Below are positions 17,429-25,876 of a DNA stretch of 45,300 bases, piece by piece; position 1 is the stretch's first letter; the number at the start of each line of letters is the position of its first letter. The notes beneath the pieces are model-generated. The model was not told the DNA's origin. It saw only the letters and a list, made by a program, of their open reading frames with translations, and ran no database searches. Location: the NCBI GenBank assembly GCA_002688175.1, contig NZCC01000016.1, forward strand, positions 1-45,300, written 5' to 3'. The translations under genes were made by a program, and so were the position numbers. The DNA comes from Chromatiales bacterium. GTDB taxonomy: Bacteria > Pseudomonadota > Gammaproteobacteria > Steroidobacterales > GCA-2729495.

Positions 17429-18721
17429 GTGTCGGCGGATAATGAAAAAGTACTCAAGCTCGGTCCGTTGTGGTTTCAGCCCGGCATCACGGGCTGGAAT
17501 TTTGCCACGCTGGCGTACGGCGCTTTCAGCACGATCTCGCTGATCAGCTTTATCAGTTTCATCCAGCCTTACCTGCTGACCGAAATTTTGCAGATGCCTG
17601 CCAGTGAACAGGGCACGTTCACCGGCTTTCTCCATTCGTTGCAGGAAGCGCTCACCATTCTACTCACCGGGTTTATCGGCGCGTGGTCGGACCGTACCGG
17701 GCGCCGAAAATTATTCGCCGTCGGCTTTGGGATCATGGCGCTCGGTTACCTGGTGATGCCGTTATCTGCATCAGCTACCCAGTTGATTATTTTTCGTTGC
17801 CTGTTCGCAATAGGTGCCGCCATGGTGCCCATCATGATGTTGGCTGCCACCGTCGACTACATACAGGAACGTTCGCGCGGGCGCTGGACCGGGATCAACG
17901 CTATCTTCACGGGCGCGGGTGCCCTGTTTATGGCCACCGTGCTGGCCAAAACGCCGGATATGTTTTTAACTGCCGGCGCCAATGCAGCTGATGCCGGTCG
18001 TTACGCCTACTGGATCGGCGCGGGCATGTGCTTACTCGCCGCCACGCTGTTGTGGCTCGGTTTGAGTAAACAAAAACCTGCCACACCGGAACGCAGCGAA
18101 GTCTGGAAACAACTTTATGCGGGTATCCGGGCAGGCCTTGATAACCCTAAGCTTATGCTTGGTTACTTCGCGGCTTTTATTGGGCGGGGTGATCTCATCA
18201 TCATTACCGCCTTTTTCTCGTTATGGATTACACAGGAAGGCACCGATGCCGGCATCGGCACGGGGGAAGCACTGGGCCGAGCAGGTATGATGTACGGCAT
18301 CATTCAGCTCGCCGCCATGGCCTGGGCTCCACTGATGGGCGTGATCATCGATCGCGTTAATCGCGTCACCGGACTGGCGATTGGTTTAAGCATTGCAGCC
18401 GTGGGGTACTTCTGGATGGGTCAGGTCGAAGATCCGTTTGGCAGTGGCCTGCTGCCCGCCGCCATTCTGCTCGGCATTGGCGAAATCAGCGTGATTGTTT
18501 CTGCGAACGCACTGATGGGACAGGAAGCGACGCCAAGTATTCGGGGCGCCATAGTCGGTGTATTCGGTCTGATGGGCGGCCTCGGGATCATTGCTGCCAC
18601 GGCAGCCGGTGGCGTTGTGTTTGATCAGATCGGGAGAACAGCACCCTTTACGATGATGGCGGTTTTGAATGCCTCGTTGATGCTGGTTGCTTTGGTGGTA
18701 AGAAATCGTATAAGTAACTGA
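17429..18721 (+). CDS. MFS transporter
   Basis: About 430 residues with twelve membrane helices. The loop 2-3 signature appears as GAWSDRTGRRKLFAVG near residue 77, and FRCLFAIGAAMVPIMML marks helix 4-5. The start at GTG 17429 gives MSADNEKVLKLGPLWFQPG; a GTG at 17363 would add 22 residues that look non-conserved, so the shorter form is preferred although both ribosome sites are weak. It should be an inner-membrane secondary transporter, but substrate cannot be inferred. It is monocistronic and divergent from the small membrane protein gene. Confidence 0.88.
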   Translation: MSADNEKVLKLGPLWFQPGITGWNFATLAYGAFSTISLISFISFIQPYLLTEILQMPASEQGTFTGFLHSLQEALTILLTGFIGAWSDRTGRRKLFAVGFGIMALGYLVMPLSASATQLIIFRCLFAIGAAMVPIMMLAATVDYIQERSRGRWTGINAIFTGAGALFMATVLAKTPDMFLTAGANAADAGRYAYWIGAGMCLLAATLLWLGLSKQKPATPERSEVWKQLYAGIRAGLDNPKLMLGYFAAFIGRGDLIIITAFFSLWITQEGTDAGIGTGEALGRAGMMYGIIQLAAMAWAPLMGVIIDRVNRVTGLAIGLSIAAVGYFWMGQVEDPFGSGLLPAAILLGIGEISVIVSANALMGQEATPSIRGAIVGVFGLMGGLGIIAATAAGGVVFDQIGRTAPFTMMAVLNASLMLVALVVRNRISN

Positions 18722-18788
18722 CCAGCAGAATGTGTTTTTAACTCAGGATTGAACGAAGCGATCGAACGGTCGCCCAAGGAGAGATTTG

Positions 18789-19685
18789 ATGACCAATCAC
18801 GCAAACAGGATGGGGGTTCTCGGTCTATGCACAGCCATTATGTTTGCCGGGCCCGCATTTGCCGAGCCTAACGACGGGGTCGAGGGCCTGGACGAAGAAC
18901 AGCAGTCGTTTGCCGGGCGCTTTCTTCAGTTCCAGGACGACATGGACGAGAAGTTCTTTGGCCGGGCCGGGGAGATCAACGGCGGCAACTCATCGGACGT
19001 CAAAGAAACCATAAAAGAACAACACGCGGACTATTACGTGCGTGTGGCACGGGGCGATGTAGTGGAAAAGATAGGCCGTATGATCAGCCGAGTCTACGAG
19101 CCGAAGTCCGACATTCAGCGTCCTACGACGTTTGGCCGTTACTACGGCCTTGACGTGCACGCCAAATCACCACTCATGGGGCACATTCATTCGGCCATCG
19201 TGCTGCAATACTATCCTGACGGCACCGGTGTTATAGGAGGGACGCTAAACCTGCTTAAGGGCGCCGCCCAGGAAGAAGATCTTGAGTACGTTAAGAATGC
19301 GCTCGACGTCGTATTCGAAAAACACGGTCGCGATCCAGCGCTCTACCGCAATCGCGTCTGCAATATGTCGGAAGATGCGGTACAGCCAAAATATCACCGC
19401 AAGCTGGCCTGCGTCGGAGTAAGTTTCTTCGGCTTCCCCATGATGGAAGTGAATGAAGAGAACTATCTCCTCATGACTGAAATCTACGCAGCGTTTATTT
19501 CCTCTTACCTGGATACGGTGGAAAGTCGTAAAGAGGCGCCCTTCACGGACGAAGATGTCGCCAAGCAAGAAGCCATGCGGCTCAATTGGTTGGAAGACCA
19601 GTTTTTGGGCGATCCCTATTCGTCAGGCGTTGTCCCCTATGACGTGTGGGGCCACGCGTTCTTACCGCCGCTTGTAAAGTTTTAA
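18789..19685 (+). CDS. exported protein of unknown function
   Basis: 298 residues; the ATG at 18789 follows AAGGAG with about 6-nt spacing, so the in-frame TTG three bases earlier is not preferred. Residues 1-24 are a Sec signal peptide ending FAGPAFA. The mature protein is acidic, with a conserved-looking central stretch around ATGHIHS-like LMGHIHSAIVLQYYPDGTG and two cysteines (NRVCNMS, KLACVGVSF) that could form a disulfide. I do not recognise a family. The position after an MFS transporter may be incidental. It would be periplasmic or secreted. Confidence 0.7.
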   Translation: MTNHANRMGVLGLCTAIMFAGPAFAEPNDGVEGLDEEQQSFAGRFLQFQDDMDEKFFGRAGEINGGNSSDVKETIKEQHADYYVRVARGDVVEKIGRMISRVYEPKSDIQRPTTFGRYYGLDVHAKSPLMGHIHSAIVLQYYPDGTGVIGGTLNLLKGAAQEEDLEYVKNALDVVFEKHGRDPALYRNRVCNMSEDAVQPKYHRKLACVGVSFFGFPMMEVNEENYLLMTEIYAAFISSYLDTVESRKEAPFTDEDVAKQEAMRLNWLEDQFLGDPYSSGVVPYDVWGHAFLPPLVKF

Positions 19686-19840
19686 TGCCTTGGGGCGGCC
19701 GCTCTCGGCCATCTATGGCTCATCGCTCTCGCGCGTCCCTGCGCTCCGCGACACTTAGGCTCCTGCCTGTCGCGCAGCATTCAGTTTACCGGCGAGCGAA
19801 CGGACCGAAGGTACGGAACGAGCCGTTAACAATCGGCCAA

Positions 19841-19880
19841 GGCCACCAATTAAAAAGCCCGCTGTTGCGGGCTTTTTAAT

Positions 19881-19888
<8 letters not shown>
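19841..19888 (-). terminator. perfect 22-bp hairpin: tRNA-Phe terminator whose stem includes the tRNA 3' end
   Basis: The left arm (19841-19862) and right arm (19867-19888) are perfect reverse complements across 22 bp with a TGTT loop. The core AAAAAGCCCGC/GCGGGCTTTTT is an intrinsic terminator that would work in either direction. On the minus strand the first 8 nt of the stem (GGCCACCA) are the acceptor 3' strand and CCA of tRNA-Phe, so an extended hairpin competes with the acceptor stem of the tRNA precursor. Confidence 0.85.
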
Positions 19889-19956
<68 letters not shown>

Positions 19957-19980
19957 TTAAGTCTGTTTATAACGTTTAGA

Positions 19981-20039
19981 ACGCGGATTTTCAGCCCGTG
20001 CTCAACCTTGTCGCTTCGCGACCCCGCTACCTGGTCTTA
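19981..20039 (-). repeat. tRNA-Phe 5'-half relic, copy 1
   Basis: This copy matches the tRNA-Phe gene from the anticodon stem (ACGCGGATTTTCAG) to the 5' acceptor strand (GCTACCTGG), but the D-arm centre is replaced by a GTCGCTTCGCGAC hairpin segment and the T arm and 3' acceptor strand are missing. It cannot make a tRNA. Confidence 0.75.
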
Positions 20040-20060
20040 CTGTAATCTGTATTGTCTCGA

Positions 20061-20205
20061 ACACGGATTTTAACTGACGACAGAATTTCAGGGTGCGCGT
20101 AGCGTGCCTTGAAAATCTATTGTCGGAACTTATGCCGGAAATGCACTGCATTTCCGGCCCAGTCCGCTGCTCAACCTTGTCGCTTCGCGACCCCGCTACC
20201 TGGCC
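20061..20205 (-). repeat. tRNA-Phe 5'-half relic, copy 2, interrupted by palindromic sequence
   Basis: ACACGGATTTTA at 20061-20072 and CAGTCCGCTGCTC onward at 20160-20205 are the two halves of another tRNA-Phe relic. They flank about 87 nt made of two hairpins (20078-20125 and a 25-nt perfect palindrome at 20134-20158). A 34-nt segment (20170-20203) is identical to 20001-20034 in copy 1, so both relics share an altered D arm and one arose from the other. Confidence 0.7.
20134..20158. repeat. 25-nt perfect palindrome (12-1-12)
   Basis: GCCGGAAATGCA, a central C, then TGCATTTCCGGC. It sits inside the second tRNA-Phe relic and looks like a small repetitive palindromic element inserted there. 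Confidence 0.75.
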
Positions 20206-20211
20206 TTTCTG

Positions 20212-20291
20212 TTCGCGGCTAAAGCCGCTCCTACAGGCAAACCCAAACTACCTCAGCACCAATTAGCTGTAGGAGCGGCTTTAGCCGCGAA
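20212..20291. repeat. REP pair (BIME)
   Basis: Two inverted copies of the 23-nt REP unit whose core is GGAGCGGCTTTAGCCGC: inverted at 20212-20234, direct at 20269-20291, with a 34-nt spacer. This is the commonest repeat in the window and resembles REP sequences mobilised by RAYT (TnpA-REP) proteins; no RAYT gene is in the window. Confidence 0.85.
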
Positions 20292-20440
20292 CCCACGATC
20301 TGCGGGGACGGGTATTAGACCGGGGCAGCCGGGGTGAGTCAAGACGACAGGCCGGGGTTCGCTGCCAGGCAAGGCTTTGACAGCAACGGAGCATCTTCCT
20401 ACCCTGCACGCACGCCACCAGCTCAGGACCATTGGGGACC

Positions 20441-21058
20441 ATGAACAAGCTGCTAGCCCGAATCGCCGACCGGCCGACCGTTAACCTGGTCATTATATTT
20501 GTCGTACTCGACTTACTCGCGATTGCATGCGCATGGATGTACACCAACGATATCCTGGAGAGCCGCTTCTACCGCCTGGGTCGCGATCGCGGCCTGATCG
20601 AGTTCATCGAGTACGGCAAGTTCGCACTCATTATCCACATGCTGCTCGAATTGTGGTGCCGGAATGGTGAGCCGGTAATCCGCGCCTGGCTGATACTGTT
20701 CTCGATCATGCTGGCTGATAACTTTATCGGCATCCACGAAGAAGTTGGTCAGCTTATCGTTGACAACATCACGTTGCCCGATGTCGGCCTGAAACGGCCA
20801 AAAGATCTTGCCGAAATTCTTGTCTTGGGTGCACTCGAAGGAACAGCATTGTTATACGTGATCTACTGCTATTTCACCGGTGGCGATGCCGGACGCAAGT
20901 ATTCCAACCAGTTGATAGTGATTTTCGGGGTATTCGTATTTTTTGCACTGGTTATGGATGCGGTTGGCAACCAGTATGTCGAGGAGTCAGGGGAGATACT
21001 CGGGATGACACTGATAATGGCGTGGATTCATTCCAGGCATCGAGCGAAATCAGGGTAG
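20441..21058 (+). CDS. membrane protein of unknown function
   Basis: 205 residues from ATG 20441 (an in-frame TTG at 20432 is less likely). About five membrane helices are seen: VNLVIIFVVLDLLAIACAWM, the region around FALIIHMLLELW, LILFSIMLADNFIGI, LEGTALLYVIYCYF and LIVIFGVFVFFALVMDA. Polar residues EEVG and HEE lie within or beside helices. No family recognised. It is flanked on both sides by REP clusters. Confidence 0.7.
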   Translation: MNKLLARIADRPTVNLVIIFVVLDLLAIACAWMYTNDILESRFYRLGRDRGLIEFIEYGKFALIIHMLLELWCRNGEPVIRAWLILFSIMLADNFIGIHEEVGQLIVDNITLPDVGLKRPKDLAEILVLGALEGTALLYVIYCYFTGGDAGRKYSNQLIVIFGVFVFFALVMDAVGNQYVEESGEILGMTLIMAWIHSRHRAKSG

Positions 21059-21132
21059 CAAATCCAAGTTTGGTGGGTTCGCGGCTATCTACGAATCCTT
21101 CGGATTCTCCGAAATAAATTCCGACATTTAGC

Positions 21133-21161
21133 CTTCCAGGCGTATTACTGCCGCCTGGAAG
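21133..21161. terminator. hairpin between convergent genes
   Basis: CTTCCAGGCG (21133-21142) pairs perfectly with CGCCTGGAAG (21152-21161) around a 9-nt loop. It lies between convergent genes, so it may end transcription from one or both sides, although no long T tract follows. Confidence 0.4.
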
Positions 21162-21173
21162 CCTGTCGTCATT

Positions 21174-21296
21174 TAAAGCCGCTCCTACAACAACCTGATC
21201 GGTCTGGTATCAAACTAATCACGGCTAAAGCTGCTCTTGCAACCAAACACAAGCCGAGCTTGTATCATCTTGTTGTAGGAGCGGCTTTAGCCGCGA
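21174..21296. repeat. REP cluster, one intact and two degenerate units
   Basis: An inverted truncated unit (TAAAGCCGCTCCTAC, 21174-21188), a mutated inverted unit (21221-21240, CTGCTCTTGC end) and an intact direct unit (21275-21296). It fills most of the gap before the yggX stop. Confidence 0.75.
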
Positions 21297-21300
21297 CAAA

Positions 21301-21567
21301 CTATTCAGGATTGTATTCGGCAGGTTTCGATGAACCGCCGCTGAAGAAAAATTTCTCCATCTCCTGCTCCAGGAATGCCCGGTCTTTCGGCTCGATAGGC
21401 ACCAGCCGGTATTCGTTGATCAGCATGGTCTGATGGCCCAGCCACTGCTGCCAGGCTTCCTGTGACACGTTCTCGAAAATACGCTGGCCGAGCTCACCCG
21501 GGTAAGGGGGCCGGTCAAGCCCGGGCTTCTCATCCCCCAGCAACACGCACTGGACTGTACGACTCAT
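21301..21567 (-). CDS. yggX: probable Fe(2+)-trafficking protein YggX
   Basis: 88 residues, the usual YggX length. It opens MSRTVQCVLLG with the conserved Cys7, then PPYPGELGQRIFENVSQEAW, HQTMLINEYRL and a C-terminal EQEMEKFFF, all diagnostic. The small cytoplasmic protein protects iron-sulfur enzymes under oxidative stress. It starts 2 nt after the mutY stop, the classic mutY-yggX operon; MutY itself carries a [4Fe-4S] cluster. Confidence 0.97.
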   Translation of the reverse strand: MSRTVQCVLLGDEKPGLDRPPYPGELGQRIFENVSQEAWQQWLGHQTMLINEYRLVPIEPKDRAFLEQEMEKFFFSGGSSKPAEYNPE

Positions 21568-21569
21568 GG

Positions 21570-22649
21570 CTAATCTCCGCTCCTGGTCTGTCGTTGTTCA
21601 CCGAATGCATCCAGCATTTTGGCAACCGGTGCCGCCAGCCCGACGCTCGCCGGCGAGCGCGTGTTATACCAGAGCCACCCGTCCGCTTCCATGACCCGCC
21701 CCGGTGGCGACGCTACCTCGACCTCCACCGGTGTCATATCCAGGTCGAAGTGACTGAAACTGTGTGATACCTCAGGCCAGGTGCGCTGCTCCGCCGGCGG
21801 TGCGCCAAAAATCTGCGTACACCAGTCCGCAATCACGTCTGACGATTCGAGCTCCGGAAAACTCCACAGCCCTCCCCATATACCTGACGGAGGGCGTTTT
21901 TCGAGCAGCAACTCACCCGCTGCATTGACGGCCATGACCAACGTCGTTACACGCCGCGGCCTGGTCTTCCTCGGTTTGGGTGCCGGTATTTCCGCAACCC
22001 TATTCTGTTTAAAAGCATCGCAGTAGCTAGCCAGCGGACATTGCGAACACAGTGGCCTGGATCGTTTACACAACGTTGCACCCAGGTCCATGATGGCCTG
22101 GGTATAGTTGTCTACCCGCCTTTTTGGTGTGCACTGCTCCGCCAGCTCCCAGAGCTGCTTCAGGTTGGCTGTCGAACCGGGCCAGCCTTCAACCGCAAAC
22201 ACACGTGCCAGAACACGTTTCGCATTGCCATCGAGGACAGGCTGCCGCTGCCCGCACGCGAGTGACAGAATAGCGCCGGCAGTCGACCGCCCTATACCGG
22301 GAAGCGCAATCAGTTCGTCGAGCTCATCCGGGAAGTTGCCTGCATGTTCGCCGGCAATCGTCTGTGCGGCCTTGTACAGATTGCGCGCACGGCTGTAATA
22401 ACCCAACCCTGACCAGTGGTGCAGCACATCATCTTCGGATGCCGCCGCCAGTGTCATCACATCGGGAAATGACTGCATGAAGCGGTTGAAATAGGGCTCT
22501 GCAGTTGCCACCTGCGTCTGTTGCAACATGATTTCTGAAACCCAGACACGATAGGGCGTGGGACTATTTTGCCATGGCAGGTCGCGGCGACCGTGTTCGT
22601 CCCACCAGCGCAGCAACAACCCCGAAATTCTTTTTGTCCTGGCGCTCAC
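21570..22649 (-). CDS. mutY: A/G-specific adenine DNA glycosylase MutY
   Basis: 359 residues from a GTG (complement 22647-22649), chosen because it gives the family length and lies 5 nt after the preceding stop; the frame stays open further upstream but overlaps the START-domain gene. Catalytic Glu39 is in VSEIMLQQTQV, the helix-hairpin-helix is LPGIGRSTAGAI and the catalytic Asp140 is in PVLDGNAKRV. The [4Fe-4S] loop has C194, C201, C204 and C210 (C-X6-C-X2-C-X5-C). The C-terminal Nudix-like domain begins near RRVTTLVMAVN and recognises 8-oxoG. MutY removes adenine mispaired with 8-oxoguanine. Operon with yggX. Confidence 0.97.
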   Translation of the reverse strand: MSARTKRISGLLLRWWDEHGRRDLPWQNSPTPYRVWVSEIMLQQTQVATAEPYFNRFMQSFPDVMTLAAASEDDVLHHWSGLGYYSRARNLYKAAQTIAGEHAGNFPDELDELIALPGIGRSTAGAILSLACGQRQPVLDGNAKRVLARVFAVEGWPGSTANLKQLWELAEQCTPKRRVDNYTQAIMDLGATLCKRSRPLCSQCPLASYCDAFKQNRVAEIPAPKPRKTRPRRVTTLVMAVNAAGELLLEKRPPSGIWGGLWSFPELESSDVIADWCTQIFGAPPAEQRTWPEVSHSFSHFDLDMTPVEVEVASPPGRVMEADGWLWYNTRSPASVGLAAPVAKMLDAFGEQRQTRSGD

Positions 22650-22654
22650 TCTGT

Positions 22655-23251
22655 CTATGGTATTGAATCCGGCCCGGGTGTGGCACCTTCCAGTGCCATT
22701 TTCTCCACTCGCCGGGCGGAGGTTAACGCATCGTTGTTCAGGGCCCTTCTTATTGCCCAAATCCCGATCACGGGCGGCACCCAGAAATCCGGGTCCATCA
22801 CATGTGTGTAGAGGATTCGCGTACCGTCGGGAACGGATTCCAGTAACCACTCCTCGCGGCCGTATTCGAGATCGCTGTTCTCCGGTTCGGCAATGGTGAC
22901 TAAGCTCTCGTTCTCGTTCAACTCGAGGCGCGCATGCCGTTTAACTTTGCGGCAAAAAAACAGGATACAGCCTTCGACCACAGTGTAGATGCGTGGCGTG
23001 CCATCTTCCGCGGGTTCTGTGAAGCGGCTTTCCACATAGCGATCGCTAAGCTCTGAGAACCGGTCGTAATCGGACAACGCAGCGAATACATCGGATCGTG
23101 GCGCTGCTATCACGATATCGGCACTTATATATATGCGGCCCTTGTCACGCTCGACGCTGAGTGAAGCTATCTCGGCCGGCTGCGCCGTGCACACCGCGAA
23201 AAACCCCACAACCAAAAATACTACCGGGGATCCTTGCGAGACTCTGATCAC
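22655..23251 (-). CDS. exported START/SRPBCC-domain protein
   Basis: 198 residues, GTG start. The N-terminus (VVFLVVGFFAVCTAQPAEI) is a signal peptide, possibly with a lipobox-like Cys. The rest follows the SRPBCC (polyketide cyclase/START) fold: ISADIVIAAPRSDVFAALSDYDRFSELSD, cited here only by its ends, then long beta strands and a C-terminal helix (AIRRALNNDALTSARRVEKM). Such proteins bind lipids or hydrophobic ligands in a helix-grip cavity. It lies between the asmA-like gene (33 nt) and mutY (5 nt), so all four genes are probably one operon. Confidence 0.82.
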   Translation of the reverse strand: MIRVSQGSPVVFLVVGFFAVCTAQPAEIASLSVERDKGRIYISADIVIAAPRSDVFAALSDYDRFSELSDRYVESRFTEPAEDGTPRIYTVVEGCILFFCRKVKRHARLELNENESLVTIAEPENSDLEYGREEWLLESVPDGTRILYTHVMDPDFWVPPVIGIWAIRRALNNDALTSARRVEKMALEGATPGPDSIP

Positions 23252-23284
23252 CTTCTGCCCCAGGGGTTGGAAATATAAGTGATT

Positions 23285-25024
23285 CTAAAAACTCAGCTTG
23301 TCCTTCAGGCCTTCCAGCTTCTTTTTCGCGCGTTCGCGCACCTCTTCCTTCTTCTCTTCCTTTTTTTGCTCGATGGCGCTACCGAATATCCCACCCCAGT
23401 CGATGCTGAAGTCAATCGAATCCAGCGAACCGGACAGGTCTACCGGTATATCGATCCCTTCCAGCTCACCGAGGCCCTCGTCGCCGCCGAATTCCGGAGT
23501 TCCCACCATTCTTGCAATCAGCCTGTAGTCCAGCGCATCAGTCAACAGATTGATGCTGCCGTTACCGGTCAGGCGCAGGAAGGGCGCGCCTGCTGTAAAT
23601 TCATCATTGCGTACGACACCGTTTGTAACGTTTGCCGAACCGCTGAACTCCGTTACATCGGTGTAGGGGTTTTCTGGCTCCTCGGGGAGATCGGTCTTGG
23701 AGTATTTTGCTTTGGCCTTGCGTATCTCGTACCAGATATCCGTACCGAGGTACCTGCCCTCGTCCATGCTCAGCGACACGTCGCCGTTCAGTGCACCCAT
23801 CATCTCGTTGACCGTATTCCCTGTCGTCGTCGCATCAATTGACAGGTTGCCGATGCCCGCAAGTTGCGATTCGCCGGTCATGGCGGTGAGCAGTTCCCCG
23901 AGGTGCACGCTGCTAAGTGTGTCGTTCAGTGATACTTTTGGTTTCTGCCCGCGCGCATCGAGTTGCACATCACCTGCGTAACTGCCGCCGTACAAGTCTG
24001 CATTGAACGGGTTCAGCCTGATCAGGCCATTCTTGGCCACCAGGCCGAGTTTCACGTTGGTTAATGTCGCGCCGGCAGCCTTGAGTTCACCGATGCCGAG
24101 GCTGCCATCGATATTCAGCGCACGCAGGTCCTGGAGCGGCAAATCCAGCGGTTCGTCACCGGTAGTCTCGGCTTCGCTGGCGGGTTCCGGCTCTTCCGCC
24201 GGTGGCCCCAGAAATATATCGGCATCCAGTGCATCGACAGCAAGGTCGAACGCGATCTGCCCCTGATCCATGTCGGGAATTCGTAACCAGCCTTTGGCAA
24301 CGATGTCGTCCAGGGCAAGGCCGAGATTCTCCAGCGCGACGCTACCCGCATCCAGGTCGAGCGAAACATCCGTATCCAGCGATACGGCGTTCTTCATCCC
24401 TTCCAGCAGACCTTCTGCATTGAATGCCATCGACAGACTGAAGGGCTCACCCAACGCCACTTTACCGATCGAGATGTTGATATCGCTGAGCCGGATGTCG
24501 CCGCCGGTCGCTTCGTCACGGTAGGCTATCTGCCCGTCGCTGACCGACACACCTGCCACACCGAATTCGCCCGGTCCGCTGTCAGCTGTGTCCGGTTCTG
24601 CTTCCGTTTCTGCACCGGTCGCCCCGCCCATCTCCCAGTTGTTGGTGCCATCCGCACGGCTGATCATTTGCAAATCCAGCCCGGCGAGTTCGACCTGCCC
24701 GATGTGCAGTTCCTGGCTGAGGATCAGCGGCAGCAGCTGCACACTAACGGCGGCACCTTCGATACTTGCGAATGGCTGGTCGGGAAACCCGGGCGGGTTA
24801 CTTAAGGAAAGCGCACCCAACCGAATACCGCAACAAGGAAAAGTTTTTAATGACAGTTCGCCGTCGATGCTGAGGGTACGGCCAGTCGCATCAGTAACGG
24901 CGGTTTCAATCTCGGCGCGGTAATCGTTGGGATCGACAAGCATGTATACCGCTACACTGAGCAGAATGCTCAGCAACACGAGCAGCCCTACGATAATTCC
25001 GACCCAGCGAATCAACTTTGCCAT
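23285..25024 (-). CDS. AsmA family protein
   Basis: 579 residues from ATG (complement 25022-25024); an in-frame TTG 45 nt upstream is an alternative. A single N-terminal helix (WVGIIVGLLVLLSILLSVAV) anchors the protein in the inner membrane; the AsmA signature VDPNDYRAEIETAVTDATGR follows, then repeated beta-strand groove modules and the AsmA_2-like C-terminal block (IGNLSIDATTTGNTVNEMM). The C-terminus is a charged coiled coil (EQKKEEKKEEVRERAKKKLE). AsmA-like proteins are thought to carry phospholipid between membranes. Located ahead of the START-domain gene and mutY, a conserved gammaproteobacterial order. Confidence 0.92.
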   Translation of the reverse strand: MAKLIRWVGIIVGLLVLLSILLSVAVYMLVDPNDYRAEIETAVTDATGRTLSIDGELSLKTFPCCGIRLGALSLSNPPGFPDQPFASIEGAAVSVQLLPLILSQELHIGQVELAGLDLQMISRADGTNNWEMGGATGAETEAEPDTADSGPGEFGVAGVSVSDGQIAYRDEATGGDIRLSDINISIGKVALGEPFSLSMAFNAEGLLEGMKNAVSLDTDVSLDLDAGSVALENLGLALDDIVAKGWLRIPDMDQGQIAFDLAVDALDADIFLGPPAEEPEPASEAETTGDEPLDLPLQDLRALNIDGSLGIGELKAAGATLTNVKLGLVAKNGLIRLNPFNADLYGGSYAGDVQLDARGQKPKVSLNDTLSSVHLGELLTAMTGESQLAGIGNLSIDATTTGNTVNEMMGALNGDVSLSMDEGRYLGTDIWYEIRKAKAKYSKTDLPEEPENPYTDVTEFSGSANVTNGVVRNDEFTAGAPFLRLTGNGSINLLTDALDYRLIARMVGTPEFGGDEGLGELEGIDIPVDLSGSLDSIDFSIDWGGIFGSAIEQKKEEKKEEVRERAKKKLEGLKDKLSF

Positions 25025-25082
25025 GGGACTATTAAACCACCGCGCCAAGTCAGACACTACCGGCCACAAGACCGGCCTTAAG

Positions 25083-25421
25083 TTACGGCTGCCAGCGGTC
25101 GCCGAGTAACCGGTTGATGTGGCGGCTGCGGGCGGATGCCAGCCAGGGCCAGACCCAGAGACAGCAAAGCAGCGAGATCACGGCCGCAAGCCGCCTGCCG
25201 GGATCGAAAGTCCATATCAGGATGTATGCCACGAGTTGCCAGACTGTGATGCATACCAGCATGCGCAGGCATTCTTCGCTGCCTGTAAATGCCAGCAACG
25301 CGCGCAGATTAAGCGACAACCTCGTCAGCAGTGGCATCTGTTCGTAACCCGGCACGGAACCGTGCCTGGCGAAGTCCTTGTATGCCCGGCTAATCCGGCG
25401 CCTGGATGTGCTGATCGGCAT
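25083..25421 (-). CDS. small membrane protein of unknown function
   Basis: 112 residues, ATG start. A basic N-terminal 35 residues precede two membrane helices (LVCITVWQLVAYILIWTF and LAAVISLLCCLWVWPWLA) and a short basic tail. No family recognised. It is 58 nt upstream of the asmA-like gene on the same strand. Confidence 0.6.
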   Translation of the reverse strand: MPISTSRRRISRAYKDFARHGSVPGYEQMPLLTRLSLNLRALLAFTGSEECLRMLVCITVWQLVAYILIWTFDPGRRLAAVISLLCCLWVWPWLASARSRHINRLLGDRWQP

Positions 25422-25489
25422 ACAGCTATGCCAGCACTTTAAGCCATGCAGATAAATACCCGTTTTCGGCGTGAGCTTACAGAAACAAG

Positions 25490-25876
25490 CTATTCGGCCT
25501 GGTGTTTTACAACTTCGATGTTATGGCCGTCGGGATCGAGCACGAATGCGGCGTAGTAATCGGGGTGATAGTCGGGCCGTAAACCGGGCGCACCGTTGTC
25601 GGTACCGCCTGCTGCCAAGGCCGCCGTATGAAATGCGTCGACCTGCGCACGGGTATCGGCAGTAAACGCAATATGGACAGATTCCGGCGCAACTTCCGCC
25701 AGCCGTACTATCAGGTAAGGCATGTGCGAAAACCCGAATGCGGCGTGCCGCTCGCTTTCGCCAAGCAGCCCGAACCCTATGGGCACCAGTGCCTGGCTGT
25801 AGAAAGCCTTGCTGTCTGCCAGGTTGCTCACCGGTATGCTGATGTGATCCAGCATCGGTTTGATGGCCGAGGTCAT
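25490..25876 (-). CDS. VOC family protein (glyoxalase/bleomycin-resistance-like)
   Basis: 128 residues. MLDHISIPVSNLADSKAFYSQAL is the first beta-alpha-beta-beta-beta module (ends quoted: LDHISIPVSNLADSKAFY) and AAFVLDPDGHNIEVVKH closes the second; His and Glu at these places are the usual metal ligands. Likely a small cytoplasmic lyase, isomerase or dioxygenase-fold enzyme of unknown substrate. It overlaps the upstream SGNH gene by ATGA, so translation is coupled. Confidence 0.92.
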   Translation of the reverse strand: MTSAIKPMLDHISIPVSNLADSKAFYSQALVPIGFGLLGESERHAAFGFSHMPYLIVRLAEVAPESVHIAFTADTRAQVDAFHTAALAAGGTDNGAPGLRPDYHPDYYAAFVLDPDGHNIEVVKHQAE

